64,000 bases of DNA. Source: Anastatus disparis. Taxonomy: Eukaryota; Arthropoda; Insecta; Hymenoptera; Eupelmidae. Location of the stretch: assembly GCA_017163975.1 (NCBI GenBank), contig JAFFSR010000242.1, forward strand, positions 2,753,001 to 2,817,000. Reading direction: 5' to 3'. The position numbers were made by a program, and so were the translations under genes. Shown in pieces: positions 44,717 to 63,044 of the stretch. Below the pieces are notes generated by a model. That model saw nothing but the letters and a program-made list of their open reading frames with translations, made no database searches and was not told where the DNA came from. Position 1 is the first letter of the stretch. Every line of letters begins with the position of its first letter.

Positions 44717-45064
44717 TATAATTATTATAAGTATGAGATTATTTGAATAACTAAGTACACACATGTTTGTAAAAATAACAAACTCCGTGTGTTAATTCTA
44801 CAAAAATTTTTGTGTTGATTTTAAAAGTACACAAACATTTTTAAATTACAAAAATTTTTATGTTGATTTTACAAAGATGTTTGTAAAATTTTAACACAAA
44901 AATTTTTGTACAAAAAAAAAATTGACGAATTACACAAAATTTTTTACAGTGTATTATTTAATAAGTTACCAAGTTAAAAATTGGATAATTACTTTTCACC
45001 AAAAAATATAAACGATTTTCTAAAAAACTAACTTTTTATACAGACTGTATAGCCCATACAACCT

Positions 45065-47190
45065 TAATTGTTTCAACAACTTTTTAAATACATTATGATA
45101 AAAATAATACTTTATATGATTTTATTACTAAACCTTAATTTTATATTTACATTAAAGTTTAGACACCTAAGTATTTAACATTAACTTTTCTTCTCTTAAG
45201 AGTATAAGATTTTTGAAATACTTGAAATTCACTGTTGATAATCATTTAACTTGGTCTTTTTTATATGTTCTTTAACACCTTTTGAGATAATTTTAAATTT
45301 TCGGTAATGAGAAAAGTAAACCTATTAATTTCATGTATTTTAAAATTGAAAGAACTTATATTTTATATGAATTATATGATTAATATTTTGTTTTTATGTA
45401 CAATTTTTTTACAATTTTATAACATTACAAGGTATTTGATTCAATTCATCTATCATTTTTTAAATTTCAAATACTTGTTATGCCCGTTTTTTGATAATTG
45501 AGAGGGCGCATATATTAAAAATGACGATTTCACAGATTATGTTTAGAAAAAATTAAAATATTAAATTATCATCGAATTAATATATACATATTATTTTATT
45601 AAAAAATTTGAAAGATTTCATATGGTCGATTTATAAATGGATAATAAAACTTATTTTATACCACGAGAGCCGAATAATCATATTAAAGTTATGATTTTGA
45701 GGTTAGAGTGGTATAAAATATCTTTCAATTTTTTGAAAAATGTACGAATATTTTCTTACGACTACAAAATAAATAATTATAATTTATTACAAATAATAAT
45801 TATTCTTATTTATAAAACACTTAACCACTTTTTGATGATTTCATTACTTTGATTACGAAAAAATTATAATCATCCCAAAACGTTTTGAAGAGCATGTAAA
45901 AAGAGACTTAATATCAAATAATTGATAACAATGAATTAACATTTTTTTTAGATATTTGAGCTTTATTTTTAATGTAAAATTAGAATCATTAATAAAATTG
46001 TATGGTTCATTATTTTTATCATAACATCTTTAAAAAAGTTTTTATAATATTAATTCGATTTTAGCGTTTAAAAAATTAAGTTTGATTTTGGACAAATAAA
46101 GTTTTGGTTAACAAAACTAAAGTCAATAGTTAACAGACTTTGATGATTTTCACCAAAAATTTAATCGCTATAATCATAACACATTTTGATTTATTTTCAA
46201 ATGACTATTTATTTTGGTTATCGGAACAAAATATTTTACTACGATAAGTAAAATCTGGCAACTAATAACTTTTGATGTGATTACTAAAGTATTCTTTTGC
46301 TAAAGCAAGTTAAATAATTTGCTTTTGACAACTGATTGCGAACTAACTAAATATTTTGGCCATCACAACTAAATTATTTTTTCCGTGTATAAATTTAAAA
46401 AAAATGTTTGAATTATGAATATTCTAAACTTATTTATACTGGAAAAACTTAAAAATCGTATTTTTTTAATTAACGATCATAAAATAAATTAAAAAAAAAA
46501 AATTTCTTGAATACACCTGGGATAGATTTTTATTAAATTACAGATAAACAAACATGTATTGGAGAAATCGTTGCGATCATATTTTTTATAGAATTAATTT
46601 CTATTTATAAAGAAAAGAAAGAAATTCATAATATTTTCAAAGTTGGAGATAAAATAATCTCAATATGCTTATTCTCATGATTGTAAAAAGTAATTTTTGT
46701 GTAAGTTGCTATTAGCAGTCTTCGTAAAATCGTCACATAAATTAATAATAATATTATTATTTCATTAATAACATTTTTATTATTTCAAGCAGGTTATATA
46801 TAATATATAACCATTTATAAATGTAAAAACGCTGTCAAGTGCTTTGGCGCAATGCTTTCTCATAGAGCTCGTTATGTTAGAGTGATTTGATTTGATTTTT
46901 TTAAATGTGCTTTCAATGTAAAAAACATAATTTCTATTCAAGTAAAATTAAGAAGTAAAATTAAAAGGAAAAATGAGTGTCAGGGTGATATAGAAGGAAA
47001 GAGAGGAACTGAGGAAGAAAGAAAAGAGTTAGTGAGAACATTAGATAAAAAATCAGAAGTGATTGAAGAGCTACGCTAAGAAAATTATTATTCAAAAACT
47101 TTTCTTATAAAGATAGTAGCGAATAACTTGTATACAATTTCTAGAGCAAATCTATCGAGTAGCTGACGTAAAATAGAAAAAAATGGAAAT
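45065..47190. other. AT-rich intergenic DNA, no gene seen
   Basis: Two short open frames (45307-45501, 45637-45852) are Ile/Phe/Leu-rich and show no domain. I could not tie either to the signal-peptide exon at 41256. Nothing else stands out. Confidence 0.4.
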
Positions 47191-47194
47191 AGTA

Positions 47195-47430
47195 CATTAC
47201 GCAACTAGTGCGCGAAACAGGTGATTCACGCACGAATCAAGTTTTTCGCCCGAGTGAAGCGAGGGCGAAAAAAAAGACGAGTGCGTGGATCACCTGTACC
47301 GCGCACGTGTTGCGTATACTATTTTTTAACACATCGTGAGCGAAACACGATTATTTTTGTGATTACTTACCGAGTGGAGCGAGACGAGTCAATTTGTCAC
47401 CCTCGCTACGCTCGGGTGACAATTAGACGA
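47195..47430. repeat. CpG-rich hairpin island
   Basis: In AT-rich surroundings this block holds several perfect hairpins: TTTTTCGCCC/GGGCGAAAAA (about 47249-47277) and TTGTCACC/GGTGACAA around CTCGCTACGCTC (47391-47421). GTGATTCACGCACGAATC partly mirrors GTGCGTGGATCAC. The 75-codon frame across it is very Arg-rich and probably fortuitous. The flank AATAGTACATTACGCAACTAG recurs at 57935. Confidence 0.65.
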
Positions 47431-48094
47431 GTAAATAATAAAAATTAAATGATAAATCATAAATATTTACAACTGCATCATTAATGCAATAAATATTTTT
47501 ATGTTTGCGAATAAAAACTTATTAGAACAGTTTCTGGAATTAACTGTCAAAAAAGTTGAATTTTTTTTCAAGAAAATTCTTTAAAAAAAATTAAACATTC
47601 ATACTTGAAAAATTTAATTTTTTTTTAATTCTATGATATATGTTATATAGTAAAAGTGACATATATGTTATATATATGTTACTCTTATATCTGATATATG
47701 TTATATTTTAAAAGTGACTAAATATTTTACATCAATTCTACCTGTGGAAAACATTATGAGTAAATATTTACTATCTAAATCAACTTTATAATTGATAAAA
47801 GTAAAATCTTTTTGAAAAATATCATTTAACCACTTTTTTACATATGAAACAATTCCCCCTTTTTATTTTTGGTAATAAAAAATTTTTTTTCCAATTTCCT
47901 GTCAAAATAACCTTATATCACATAAATATCGAGGCTAAGTCCGCAAAACAATTGTGAATCTTGTCGTCTAAAAAAAAACAAACATGGCGTACATGTTTCG
48001 CACATTATGAAAAAATATTAGGTTTCGCACACGGAAAACAAGCATGAGAAGCCGTGTTTCGCGTACGGAGTGTTAAAATCGTATATTTTGTAAC

Positions 48095-48260
48095 GGGTAT
48101 GAAAAGGCTTTATTTACGAAACGAGAAGTTTACGACTCTCACCTTCGGCTCGGGTCGTAAACTTCTCGTTTCGTAAAAAGCCTTTTCATACCAGTTGCAA
48201 ACCGTACTTTTTGCCATGAGAGCCAAGAAAGAGCAACGAAGTTGCGATTTTGGAGTTAAA
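48095..48260. repeat. 100-bp perfect hairpin repeat
   Basis: GGTATGAAAAGGCTTT, TTTACGAAACGAGAAGTTTA and CGAC pair almost perfectly with their complements ending near 48200, around the loop TCTCACCTTCGGCTCGGG. The following AGAGCCAAGAAAGAGCAACG then AAGTTGCGATTTT is shared with 36280-36340. Confidence 0.75.
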
Positions 48261-49803
48261 ATGGCAAAAATGAAATTTTTTAAATAAATTTTTTAAATTT
48301 TCTAATATTAAAAGTACACTAAGAAAACCAATTTTCTATAGCTTCCCGCCTAGTTAGAAAAAAAAGATTGATTGCTTAAATTGAAGCGAATACATCGAGT
48401 AGTTTTCGAGATCTAAGTGGCTAAGTAAATACAATTTCTTTTTAAAATTTTCAAAATGCTCAAAAATTTATACTACGCTAGGAAAATCAGTTTTAAAAAT
48501 TTTCCTTTTTTGGCAGTCGCAAGATTAATAAAATAAATAGAATATTAAAATAGTTTTTTTATCGTATAAATAATGTACACAAATCCACTAACTTCTAGGT
48601 GGTCGAGATCGTACCGTTTCTGATCACTAATTTTAACTGAATAAAATTTAAAAAAGATTTTTTCGATTAATAAATAGTATTGTTTTTAACATTCAACTTA
48701 TCGCGAAAGTATCAGGATTTTGGATCAGAGTTACTATCAAAATTGCGATCGATATCACCTTTTTCTAAAAAAATTAGAATTATCATATCCAACACTTTAT
48801 AAATTCGAAGCTAACACAAACCCTCGATTTTTTTTCTAATTTTGGGATATTTTTTTTACATAAAATTATAAAATAAGCTGCGTCTATTCGGTCTTAAGCT
48901 TAATTTTTTGAAAGTTATGAACATTTTCGTCAGGATTTGAAGCATTAATTTTAATAACATAAGCATATTTTAGTTTATCATAAATTTATTAAACCAAATT
49001 TCAAATATGAAACTTTTACGTTGATTATAATTCATCACATGTTTTATTCAAACCAATCAAAACAATCTTACCTGGGTGATAGAATTTAATGATTAATTTT
49101 TTTAAAAAGGAGTTATTTAACTTACCATTATAATTGATTTAATGAATGATCAGTTAAAATAATTGAAATAATAACAACATTTTAATTGCATTAATTTTCA
49201 TAAATGTAATCGTCTTTGATTTCACTAACTTATTCGTCACATGTTTGAATTAAACCAATCAAATTAATCTTGCTGTAATAAAGTAGCCATCAATTTTCAA
49301 AGAGGGGATTATTTTAGTACAAAACATTTGTTGATTAAATTGATATAATGGCTTAAATGAAATTATAATCAAAGATTCTGTCATTGACAATATTTTTTAA
49401 CAATTAACATTAAATTAAGATTATTACATAAATGAAAAGTCAAACTAAATACATAATTACTTCTGTAAAGTAGTATTCTAGTATTTTTTAAATTAGCGCA
49501 TAGTGTTTATAAATTTGATGTATTACATAATTATTTGTGTTCGGTGCACGTAATATGATCGTCACATAATCATAGATGAACTTAATATTTTGTTATGATT
49601 TTTTATCCTGGAAAATTAATATTCAATCTTTTCAATGAACAAAAATTATGTCTGAATATAATTTTAAGCAATAAACGAACTATGAATGAACATTTGATGT
49701 TAACACATTGCTGAAGCAATTTAGTGTTAAAACCCAATTATCTAATCACTTTATTCTATCAATTAATGTTTAATTAAACGCATAAAATATCAAAGAATTC
49801 AGT
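48261..49803. other. AT-rich DNA upstream of protease gene 2
   Basis: No gene or bounded repeat is seen. Parts near 49030 and 49240 share ATGTTT..AAACCAATCAAA-like words with each other. Distal control regions of gene 2 may lie here. Confidence 0.4.
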
Positions 49804-49813
49804 ATATATAAAA
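49804..49813 (+). promoter_or_regulatory. TATA box of protease gene 2
   Basis: TATATAAAAG lies about 75 bp before the start codon, in the context TTCAGTATATATAAAAG, which matches gene 1. Confidence 0.7.
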
Positions 49814-49881
49814 GTTTTGGATGTTTTTTGAAAGTATATTCTGTCTATGATACACGATTCGATACAATTGATAATAACAAC

Positions 49882-55952
<6,071 letters not shown>

Positions 55953-57646
55953 TGTGATTTTGAAATTTATTTATTTAATAAATTATTATTAAAACCTATT
56001 TCATTGACGTAGTTACTTTCTAATTTTGGCGAATGTATTAAATCTATTTTTAAACATCTTTTATTGATTAATAACTAAATATATAACTAAGATTAAAGTA
56101 TTTTATAGCACTGCGTGACATAAATTCGCACTTATACCACGCTTCTACGTATTATAAATAGCCTATTGTTTAACAGTGAAAAAAAAGAACTGTGAAAAAT
56201 TTGTAACTTTTTTGTTCAATAAAGAGAGACTAATTTTAGATGTGCCTTAACACTTGATCAACAAGGAACGTCAATATAATAAGCAATAATTTGATATTTT
56301 GATTATTTTATCAAGTTTTCATTAATAATTATAAGGTGTAGATTATTACAACTTATTTATATTAACAATTTTAAAATTAAATAACAATTATAAGCAAGTA
56401 AAATACGAGTAAAACTAAAATTGATAGTAGCGTAACATGCAAAGCGAAGAGGTATAGTCATTTCGGCGTTGTATTATAAAATGCTTCGGGGAATCCCCTG
56501 TTACTACGCACGATTGCTATTGCTATACTATACATAAGTTACCTCCTTACCGCTCCTACGACGCTAATACATACGTGAAACAAAATTCAAATTTATGACT
56601 TTATAAAAGATAATTTCAACAAATAATTTCACATAATATCAATTATATTGATTAAAATTAATTATTATTACACATTTTAAGTATATTTTTAAAATTATAA
56701 TTTTTTAAGATCTTTTTCGATTCATCATTCACAGAGTGTTTAGTTTTGGCTCATATATAGTTTTCGCTTTCTTTTTTTAAATTTATCATTCACGGAACGC
56801 CTAGTACTTGCTTTTTTACAGTTTTCGTTTTTATTTTTGGAATTATCATTTGTGAAGTGCATAGTTTTTGTTTGTTATTGTTTTTCATTAGTACAGATTT
56901 AATATGGCGAATTTATATCACTCGAGCTATAAAATAGTATAAGATACTCATGACTTCAGTGGCCCATTATTTCAAGGCGTTTAGCAGCCTCGCTACGCTC
57001 TGCTGCTAATCTCACGCCGTCAAATAATGGACCACTTATGTCACTTGTATCTAATGTATTATTTTAGAAAATATGTTAGACACAATCTTTTATATGGTTT
57101 GAATGTCTTTGAAAAATTTCAAAAGATGCTTACTTTTGTCAAAATCCCGCATAAAGAATATAAACTATAGCTAACGTATTGCCAAGGAAATCGCCACTGT
57201 GACGACAACCATATAGTAAATATATTCAAACAATAACCGGTAATATATCAATAGAGCGCAAAACTTTGTCTAGCCCAATATTTCAAATAGTTACATTTAA
57301 ATTACTTGCCGAATATTGCTAATATATTTGTAATAGTTAGATTTAAGGATGTTTCCCTGTCATGATTATTTTTCAGTAGTAATCTAAATTATCGACATTT
57401 AGTTTAAACTTGGCAACATTGTTCGTTATTCATTTTTTTGCTTGACAATGTAAACATATTTTATAGGCTATAGATATTTATACACTATCACCGTATATAT
57501 CCGATTAATGTGTAATGCTTCATAAATTTTTATAAATAAAAATGTTACATTTTTTATAATGAAATTAATGCTTACCCTATAAAATGATTTCACAATAATC
57601 AAAATACTTTTATTTTTGTTGATAAATTATTATTTAGAATATTTTT
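55953..57646. other. 3' flank of gene 2 and intergenic DNA
   Basis: It holds the AATAAA of gene 2 (55977-55982). 56425-56570 is GC-richer and unexplained (CTTCGGGGAATCCCCTG). No gene is seen. Confidence 0.4.
56951..57040. repeat. Hairpin element with CTCGCTACGCTC loop
   Basis: AGTGGCCCATTATTT, GGCGT and AGCAGC pair with GCTGCT, ACGCC and AAATAATGGACCACT around CTCGCTACGCTCT. The loop word recurs at 47402. Confidence 0.7.
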
Positions 57647-57856
57647 TTATTCATCATCAAAAAATTGTTTGAATATGTCATTTCTAAGCGGTTTCATTGA
57701 TGATTTCAAACGTGATTCCGTATAACCACGTGTTAAACCTCCTATTTTTTCCTCATATTTCTCAGTTATTAGTATTATAATGTATGTCAAAAAGACGCGT
57801 GTAAGTTCAAAATACTCTAAACTATCATAATTCCCAATTTCAGCAATTGCTGTCAT
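57647..57856 (-). CDS. Unidentified 69-codon frame, possible exon or relic
   Basis: The minus-strand frame ends RNDIFKQFFDDE-stop and contains YDSLEYFELTRVFLTYIIIL, then KIGGLTRGYTESRLKSSMKP. The pattern (aliphatic helix, then EKIGGLT..Y) is reminiscent of uncharacterised transposon-associated proteins reading NRRR.GEV..L. Similarity is by eye only. No splice acceptor or upstream continuation was established. Confidence 0.25.
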   Translation of the reverse strand: MTAIAEIGNYDSLEYFELTRVFLTYIIILITEKYEEKIGGLTRGYTESRLKSSMKPLRNDIFKQFFDDE

Positions 57857-57934
57857 TATTTTATTTGACGGGGCAACGTCCTTAAATCACTCGTTAAATA
57901 TTATACCAATATATTGACGAACAGTTAATTAATA

Positions 57935-58040
57935 GTACATTATGCAACTAGAGAGTAAAGTAGCATATTTCTTCCGAGGGTAGTAAATTCCCGAGGGAGG
58001 AATAGACTTTACTCTTGTGTTGCATATTTTACTTTATTTC
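57935..58040. repeat. Hairpin repeat related to 47195
   Basis: AATAGTACATTATGCAACTA matches the left edge of the 47.2-kb island. AGAGTAAAGT...TTCC pairs with GGAA..GACTTTACTCT around CGAGGGTAGTAAATTCCCG. Confidence 0.55.
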
Positions 58041-59012
58041 TACCTCAACCGGTGCCACTTTATTAAATTCAAAAAAGCGGGCCCAATTAAAAAAATTAAT
58101 ATATAAATTAACTTAATAATCACATATTGTTGGAAATTATGAACATAAATTGTCATGAGAATAAATATTTGATGAGAAAAAATTTCTTTTTTATTTCAAA
58201 TATTTTAAAACTTTAATAATAAAATTTTATAATTTTTTCGAAATATTAATTTTTATTGAAATATATTTTTTTAAAACTTTATTCAGTAAGGGCCTAGTCG
58301 GGTAAGATGATAAAAAGTGGCCTTAGCGCTTTTGGAAACTGATTAGAACGAACTTGTATATCATAAAAAAAGTCATTCAGCCAAATTTTTAGACGTCTAG
58401 CTGGTCGCGTGATATCACAGAGTCATTTTTGTAATTTTCTGTTACTTTAGTACATCTCTGTCAATTTTAAAGCTTTTATCAAAATTCGAAGATGAGGTTA
58501 AAGGGTATATAAACGCACGTACATCCAAACTTTTTCAGAATTTTTTGTGCCGAATTCAGAGTTTGAGAAACGCTTAAAAATTTTAAATAATCATAAAACA
58601 AAAACTAGGACCTACTCAATCACGAAAATATTTTATTTCATGTATTTTAATATAAAAAATCACCATACATTTTTTCAGATCTTTAAAATTGGTAAAAGTG
58701 ATACAAATAACAAAAACTCATTTATTTATTGTTTTTCTTGATTTTTTGAAACCGTAAATACAAAATTAACATTATTGTAGAAACAAAATAAAACTTTATG
58801 TTTGATATAAATGTTATATACTACTTCTGATACTTGGGAATGATGAAACGTGGAACAAAAATGGAAAATTTATTTATTTTCACGTTTTTCTGTATTTTTT
58901 TGTTATGCCCTGACCTTGTTCCATAGAGTATAAGGTCATAGATTGACTCTCTACTAAAGAGTTTATTAACTTAAAAGATGACGTAACGTGGCAGGTGGGA
59001 ACGTTAGCCCAA
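58041..59012. other. AT-rich intergenic DNA, no gene seen
   Basis: The small frames here lack any domain. Nothing bounded was found. Confidence 0.4.
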
Positions 59013-59394
59013 TTAAGGAGATGTGAAACGGACACTACACCTGTACTTATAGATATTAGCTTCCTTTCCATTTTATTGCTGAATTTCCAGAAAAGAAATG
59101 CATTAGCTTGTATTATGTACCATGATGATTATTTAGATAAATTTTCAAATAAATTCATCCATCAGCTTTTAAGGTATTTGGATTCCTGTGCAAAATTGAA
59201 AAATTTTAATAAATAATTTTGGAACCCAAAATTCTCAATAACTAATGAATAAATTTATTTAAAAATTTAACCGAATAATCTTCATGGTACATACTACAAG
59301 CTAATACATTTTTTTACTGAATATTTTGCAATAAAATGTAAAGATAGTCAATATTTATGAGTACAGGTGTAGTGTCCATTTTACATCTCCTTAA
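59013..59394. mobile_element. Small MITE with TTAAGGAGATGT ends
   Basis: TTAAGGAGATGTGAAACGGA and TCCATTTTACATCTCCTTAA are inverted ends. The arms continue through ACACTACACCTGTAC and TGCATTAGCTTGTA for about 110 bp. TTAA or TA target duplication, as at 2738. Confidence 0.75.
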
Positions 59395-59397
59395 GAG

Positions 59398-60017
59398 TGG
59401 AACTTAAGGAGTCTTAAATAAATAACACTTGGTTTGTTTAAATTACTGTACTTTATTTAATATAAGATTCTGAGTTAAAATAGACTTTAGAAGTAACATT
59501 GATGTAAGATCCCTGCCAGATGATCTGTACTCAAGTGCGCCTTCCTTTCAGGTAGGCCGCTTCTTATATCAATCTTCTTATCTTCTTATTGGATATTGTT
59601 TTCCCCCACTCTGGAGTACCTCTTATTTGATTGGCCTGGTTTCATTTGTTTATCGATTTCATCATCCCTGGTTCCGTTGTTTCGTATTTCATTTGTTTGC
59701 TAGCGGTGTCATCTTCGTTATTCAATTATTTGTTCCATTATTATGTTATTCAATTGTTTTGCTTTAGTCAACTGTTTATCGCATCATTGCGTTATTTAGT
59801 TGTCTGTTGCGTCATCGCGTTATTCAAATGTCTATTGCATCATTTTATTGTTTTGTTTGTTGCGTCATCTGTTCCTTTGTTTTGATTCTTGGAATTATCT
59901 ACTTACCTGTCTGAACTAGTTACCTTTACTTAATTATTTATTTACCTAATTAGCATGTGCTCATCTTACCCATGCCTGTCTACCTATAACCTATGGTTTT
60001 AGGGTGAGGTCATAACA
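59398..60017 (-). mobile_element. LTR of a decayed LTR retrotransposon
   Basis: On the minus strand a polypurine tract (GGGAAGAGGGGGGG, 60033-60020) precedes TGTTATGACCTCACCC, the likely LTR start. AATAAAGTACAG (near 59455) is a poly(A) signal, and the LTR probably ends ...AAGTTCCA at 59398. The U3-like part carries several copies of TTATTCAATTGT..GTTGCGTCAT on the plus strand. About 120 bp of internal sequence survives up to the (AT)n at 60145. No gag or pol is present. Confidence 0.55.
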
Positions 60018-60141
60018 GTCCCCCCCTCTTCCCTAAAGAAAAATGTGGAACCATGTTTTAGCTTAAAAATACTTTTAGCTCTCGATGTCTGCCCTGGGTA
60101 CCCTAAAAGCTTCTTAAATATATTAATATTGTGCGATTCCT

Positions 60142-60144
<3 letters not shown>

Positions 60145-60178
<34 letters not shown>
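60145..60178. repeat. (AT)n microsatellite
   Basis: An AT run at the junction between the LTR element remnant and a sequence starting GGGACATTTCACGCCAACTG. Confidence 0.95.
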
Positions 60179-60180
<2 letters not shown>

Positions 60181-61074
60181 GACATTTCACGCCAACTGAT
60201 AAAGCAAAAAAATAAAAATCGTTGAAACTCTGAGAATTTATTCTTTTTACTACCCAAAATATGTAAAAAAATTTTTCAAGGATCTAGATTAAAAAGATCA
60301 AGAGTTACAGGACCTTGAAATTTGAGAATTTTTCAAAATTTTTGGAAAAGTCCCAACTTTATCATTTTTTTTCTGAAAATCCTGATGTTTTAGAGAAAAA
60401 TGCATGATAACACTTCTTGTTGTAAATGAAGAAGAGAGTTAGCAGGATTTTTTACAGACCTGGATCTCGCAGTTTTCTGATTGGCTCTTATATGTATAAC
60501 ATGGTTATTGAAATTATTTAATGTTCGCCAGTGCAAAAATTGACTTTCAAAGGCTTATTTTTTTCTATTTTTTATTAACTTTAAAATAAATTTTGGTTCG
60601 TGTAAGCAAAAGTCACCAATGAGGAGTTATGACCATTTAAAATATATATTTTCAAGTATTATTTCTCTTATTGAAAATAGCCTGTTACATACTAAACATG
60701 AGCATCTGGTTTTAATACTCAAAAACTATTAAAATAAGTTTAAAAATCATTTAGTAAAATGTCATTTATCAATTATAAGCCTAATTATTAATTAAACAAC
60801 ACTCGTTATTATTATAATTACAATTAATTTCAAAGGAAAATAAGAGTTATCCCAAAATTAAATAAATATTTTTCAATAAGAATTTACTTATTTCAAAGAA
60901 TTGATTCATCAATAAAAAAGAATAATTAAATAATCACTATTTTCCCTGCCTTAACTTTCTATAAAAAGTATCAGTAAAATGGAAAATGATATCATTTTGG
61001 AACATACGCTTAAAAGAAATGATAGAGGCTTTTATTACAATGAATTACATTAAATGAGCTGTTATAATTAGAAT
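60179..61074. other. AT-rich DNA, possible repeat start
   Basis: The first 250 bp (GGGACATTTCACGCC, then TTTTTGGAAAAGTCCCAACT) looks like transposon DNA, but I found no second end. No gene is seen. Confidence 0.4.
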
Positions 61075-62005
61075 ACTGATTTTTAGATTAGCATTATTAA
61101 TTTCATTAATATAAGGTACATCTTGAGTAATGTTCATAGGTGCTACACGAGCAAAATGAAAAGTTTTCAAGGTTATTCAAGTACCAGGTCCTCTAATACT
61201 TTGTGCAGTCAAAGCACCAACTGCAGTTACTGGTTCAATTTTTGCTTTCATATATTTTTTCTCACTTGTATGAATAAGTTCAAGAAATGACACAGTTAAA
61301 CGTATAATATACCTGTAAACTGGGATATCTGGTTTTATATGTTGTCTAATCCTAGCAATTATAATTGCAACTGTTTTCAAAAATTAAGCTGATTCTTGCT
61401 TAAATTCTTAACTTACACAAGAATATTTCTCTGACATCAAAAGTTCAGGGGTTACTTTAATAATACTAGGGCTGTCTAATGGATTTTCAATTTTGTACGT
61501 TGATGTAGATTTAATATATCATCAAGAACTCTTTTATAATCAATAAAATAGTCTTTGCCTTCCATATACGTTGGATCCATAGAATCTACACGATAAATAA
61601 TTTAAACAATATCAACAAAAGAATTTTCAACTGTCATATCATAATGTAAACTAAGATCTTCTAAACTCTTATCATTCTTCTTTGCGTGTATCCAGTTTCA
61701 GCAATTTTAACAGCTGTATCTACAAGACTTTCTCTTCCACTAATAGAAAAAAAATTCTGTTGAAGTCAACCAGAATAAAAAGAATTTTCAACAAAACTTT
61801 TTGCAGGTAGAATTTTATAATATTTTTCAAAGTTAAATAAAGTTGTGTCTTCAAATCCATTAGACATACGATGACCACTATTAGCTTGTTGTTCTGCAGA
61901 AGCAATCATTTGTGAAATATTAATAAAATTTCCCTTGGATCCTGATAATGCCATAACTAAGGGACTGTTACTAGGATGAAGTTCTTTCAAACAGACTTTG
62001 TATAC
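61075..62005 (-). pseudogene. RNA polymerase III largest subunit (POLR3A/RPC1) retropseudogene fragment
   Basis: Minus-strand reading begins [20 protein letters not shown] and continues [48 protein letters not shown], then after a stop [46 protein letters not shown]. Later come AVGALTAQSIRGPGT and [16 protein letters not shown]. This order matches the bridge-helix/trigger-loop part of the Pol III largest subunit. There are no introns but several stops and frameshifts, and the trigger-loop-adjacent GEPGTQ has become RGPGT-stop. About 0.9 kb of a gene of over 4 kb remains. It is nonfunctional; the absence of introns suggests a retrocopy. Confidence 0.85.
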
Positions 62006-63044
62006 TTAGTACACTTTACATTGTCATTTTTAAGTAATTCTTGTTTTGTTTTTAATAAACTGTGTCAAGAAAATGTTATTTGATTCCAGAATCAAGTAAA
62101 ATTTTTGTTCTATATGTTACTGTCGAATGTTACTAGCAACTATAATTTTATCAATAATATTTTGTATGAAATTGAGAATTTTTCATTCGTAAACAGTAAC
62201 ATCATAGTGAACAGTAATTATTGTCTCTTTTCATGTAAACAATATCCAGTACTTGTTTCTCAAAATATTATTCATATCTTGCTGATTTAATTTTTATATA
62301 CTATAGACTATTGGCAAGTAAAAACATAACCTTGGTAAAGCAACACGCGAGGGGTTGCTCCTGAACGATATACCATATATTGCTGTCTTTGTTTAGCGCA
62401 TTGATTTCATACTGCGATAAACTAACTATATCATTTGGGAGCAACCCTGCTGTATCGTGTAAGGGTACAACCAACTAATTCTTCGCGATTAAGTTACATA
62501 ATTCAATAAAAAAATGCTGAAAACTTTAAAAAAATATGAATTTTCAAGTAAAAAACTAGCTCAATTATTTACTGAATAACATTACTTCCTTATGGGCTCG
62601 AATTTAAAGTCGATGCTCATACTCAATCTCAAACCTCATTCTGTCTTTGTCTATGTCATGATAAAACCTCATTCTATCCTTGTCTCTTGAGATTGAGACA
62701 CAACTATAAATTCCAGTCATTGTCATGAACTATACACGTAGAGTTTTTCTTAAACCAATGGTGCTATCTAAATATTTAAAAAAAACGAATCATTTATTTG
62801 TCAAGCAAATAATAAGCATTCGTTTGTAATAATAATATTTCGGATTACAAAGAATTAGAAACTCCACTATTTAGTGCATACATAGACGCCCTGGTAACAC
62901 AATCTGTTGCAAGCACGATTGCGCAGAACTTGCGTGGTCTGTTTCCTCATTTTAATGCATATCTGCTGAAATTTAATTGCGACTGAAACGTGCGTCAGAT
63001 TTGTTACAGATTGCCAATCGAAACATGCGATTCTAAAATAAGAA
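62006..63044. other. Intergenic DNA, GC-richer patch, no gene seen
   Basis: 62338-62480 has GGGGTTGCTCCTGAACGATA facing GGGAGCAACCCTGCTGTATC, an imperfect inverted pair about 110 bp apart (GGTTGCTCC/GGAGCAACC). No gene is recognised. Confidence 0.4.

Larger units (their letters stand above)
41563..45064. mobile_element. Outer element of a transposon nest
   Basis: Inverted ends AGGTTTTATGGACTATACAG ... and the complement of AGGTTGTATGGGCTATACAG, continuing TCTGTATAAAAAGTTAG, run on for about 120 bp on each side. TTA/TAA borders allow a TA or TTAA duplication. The arms serve as each other's empty site for the insertion at 41618-42841. The remaining interior holds four further insertions and AT-rich spacer (43434-43630). 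Confidence 0.75.

Noticed and set aside
47221..47448. Arg-rich 75-codon frame
   Set aside because: It is coincident with CpG-rich hairpins, which give Arg codons in many frames; no domain or homologous frame.
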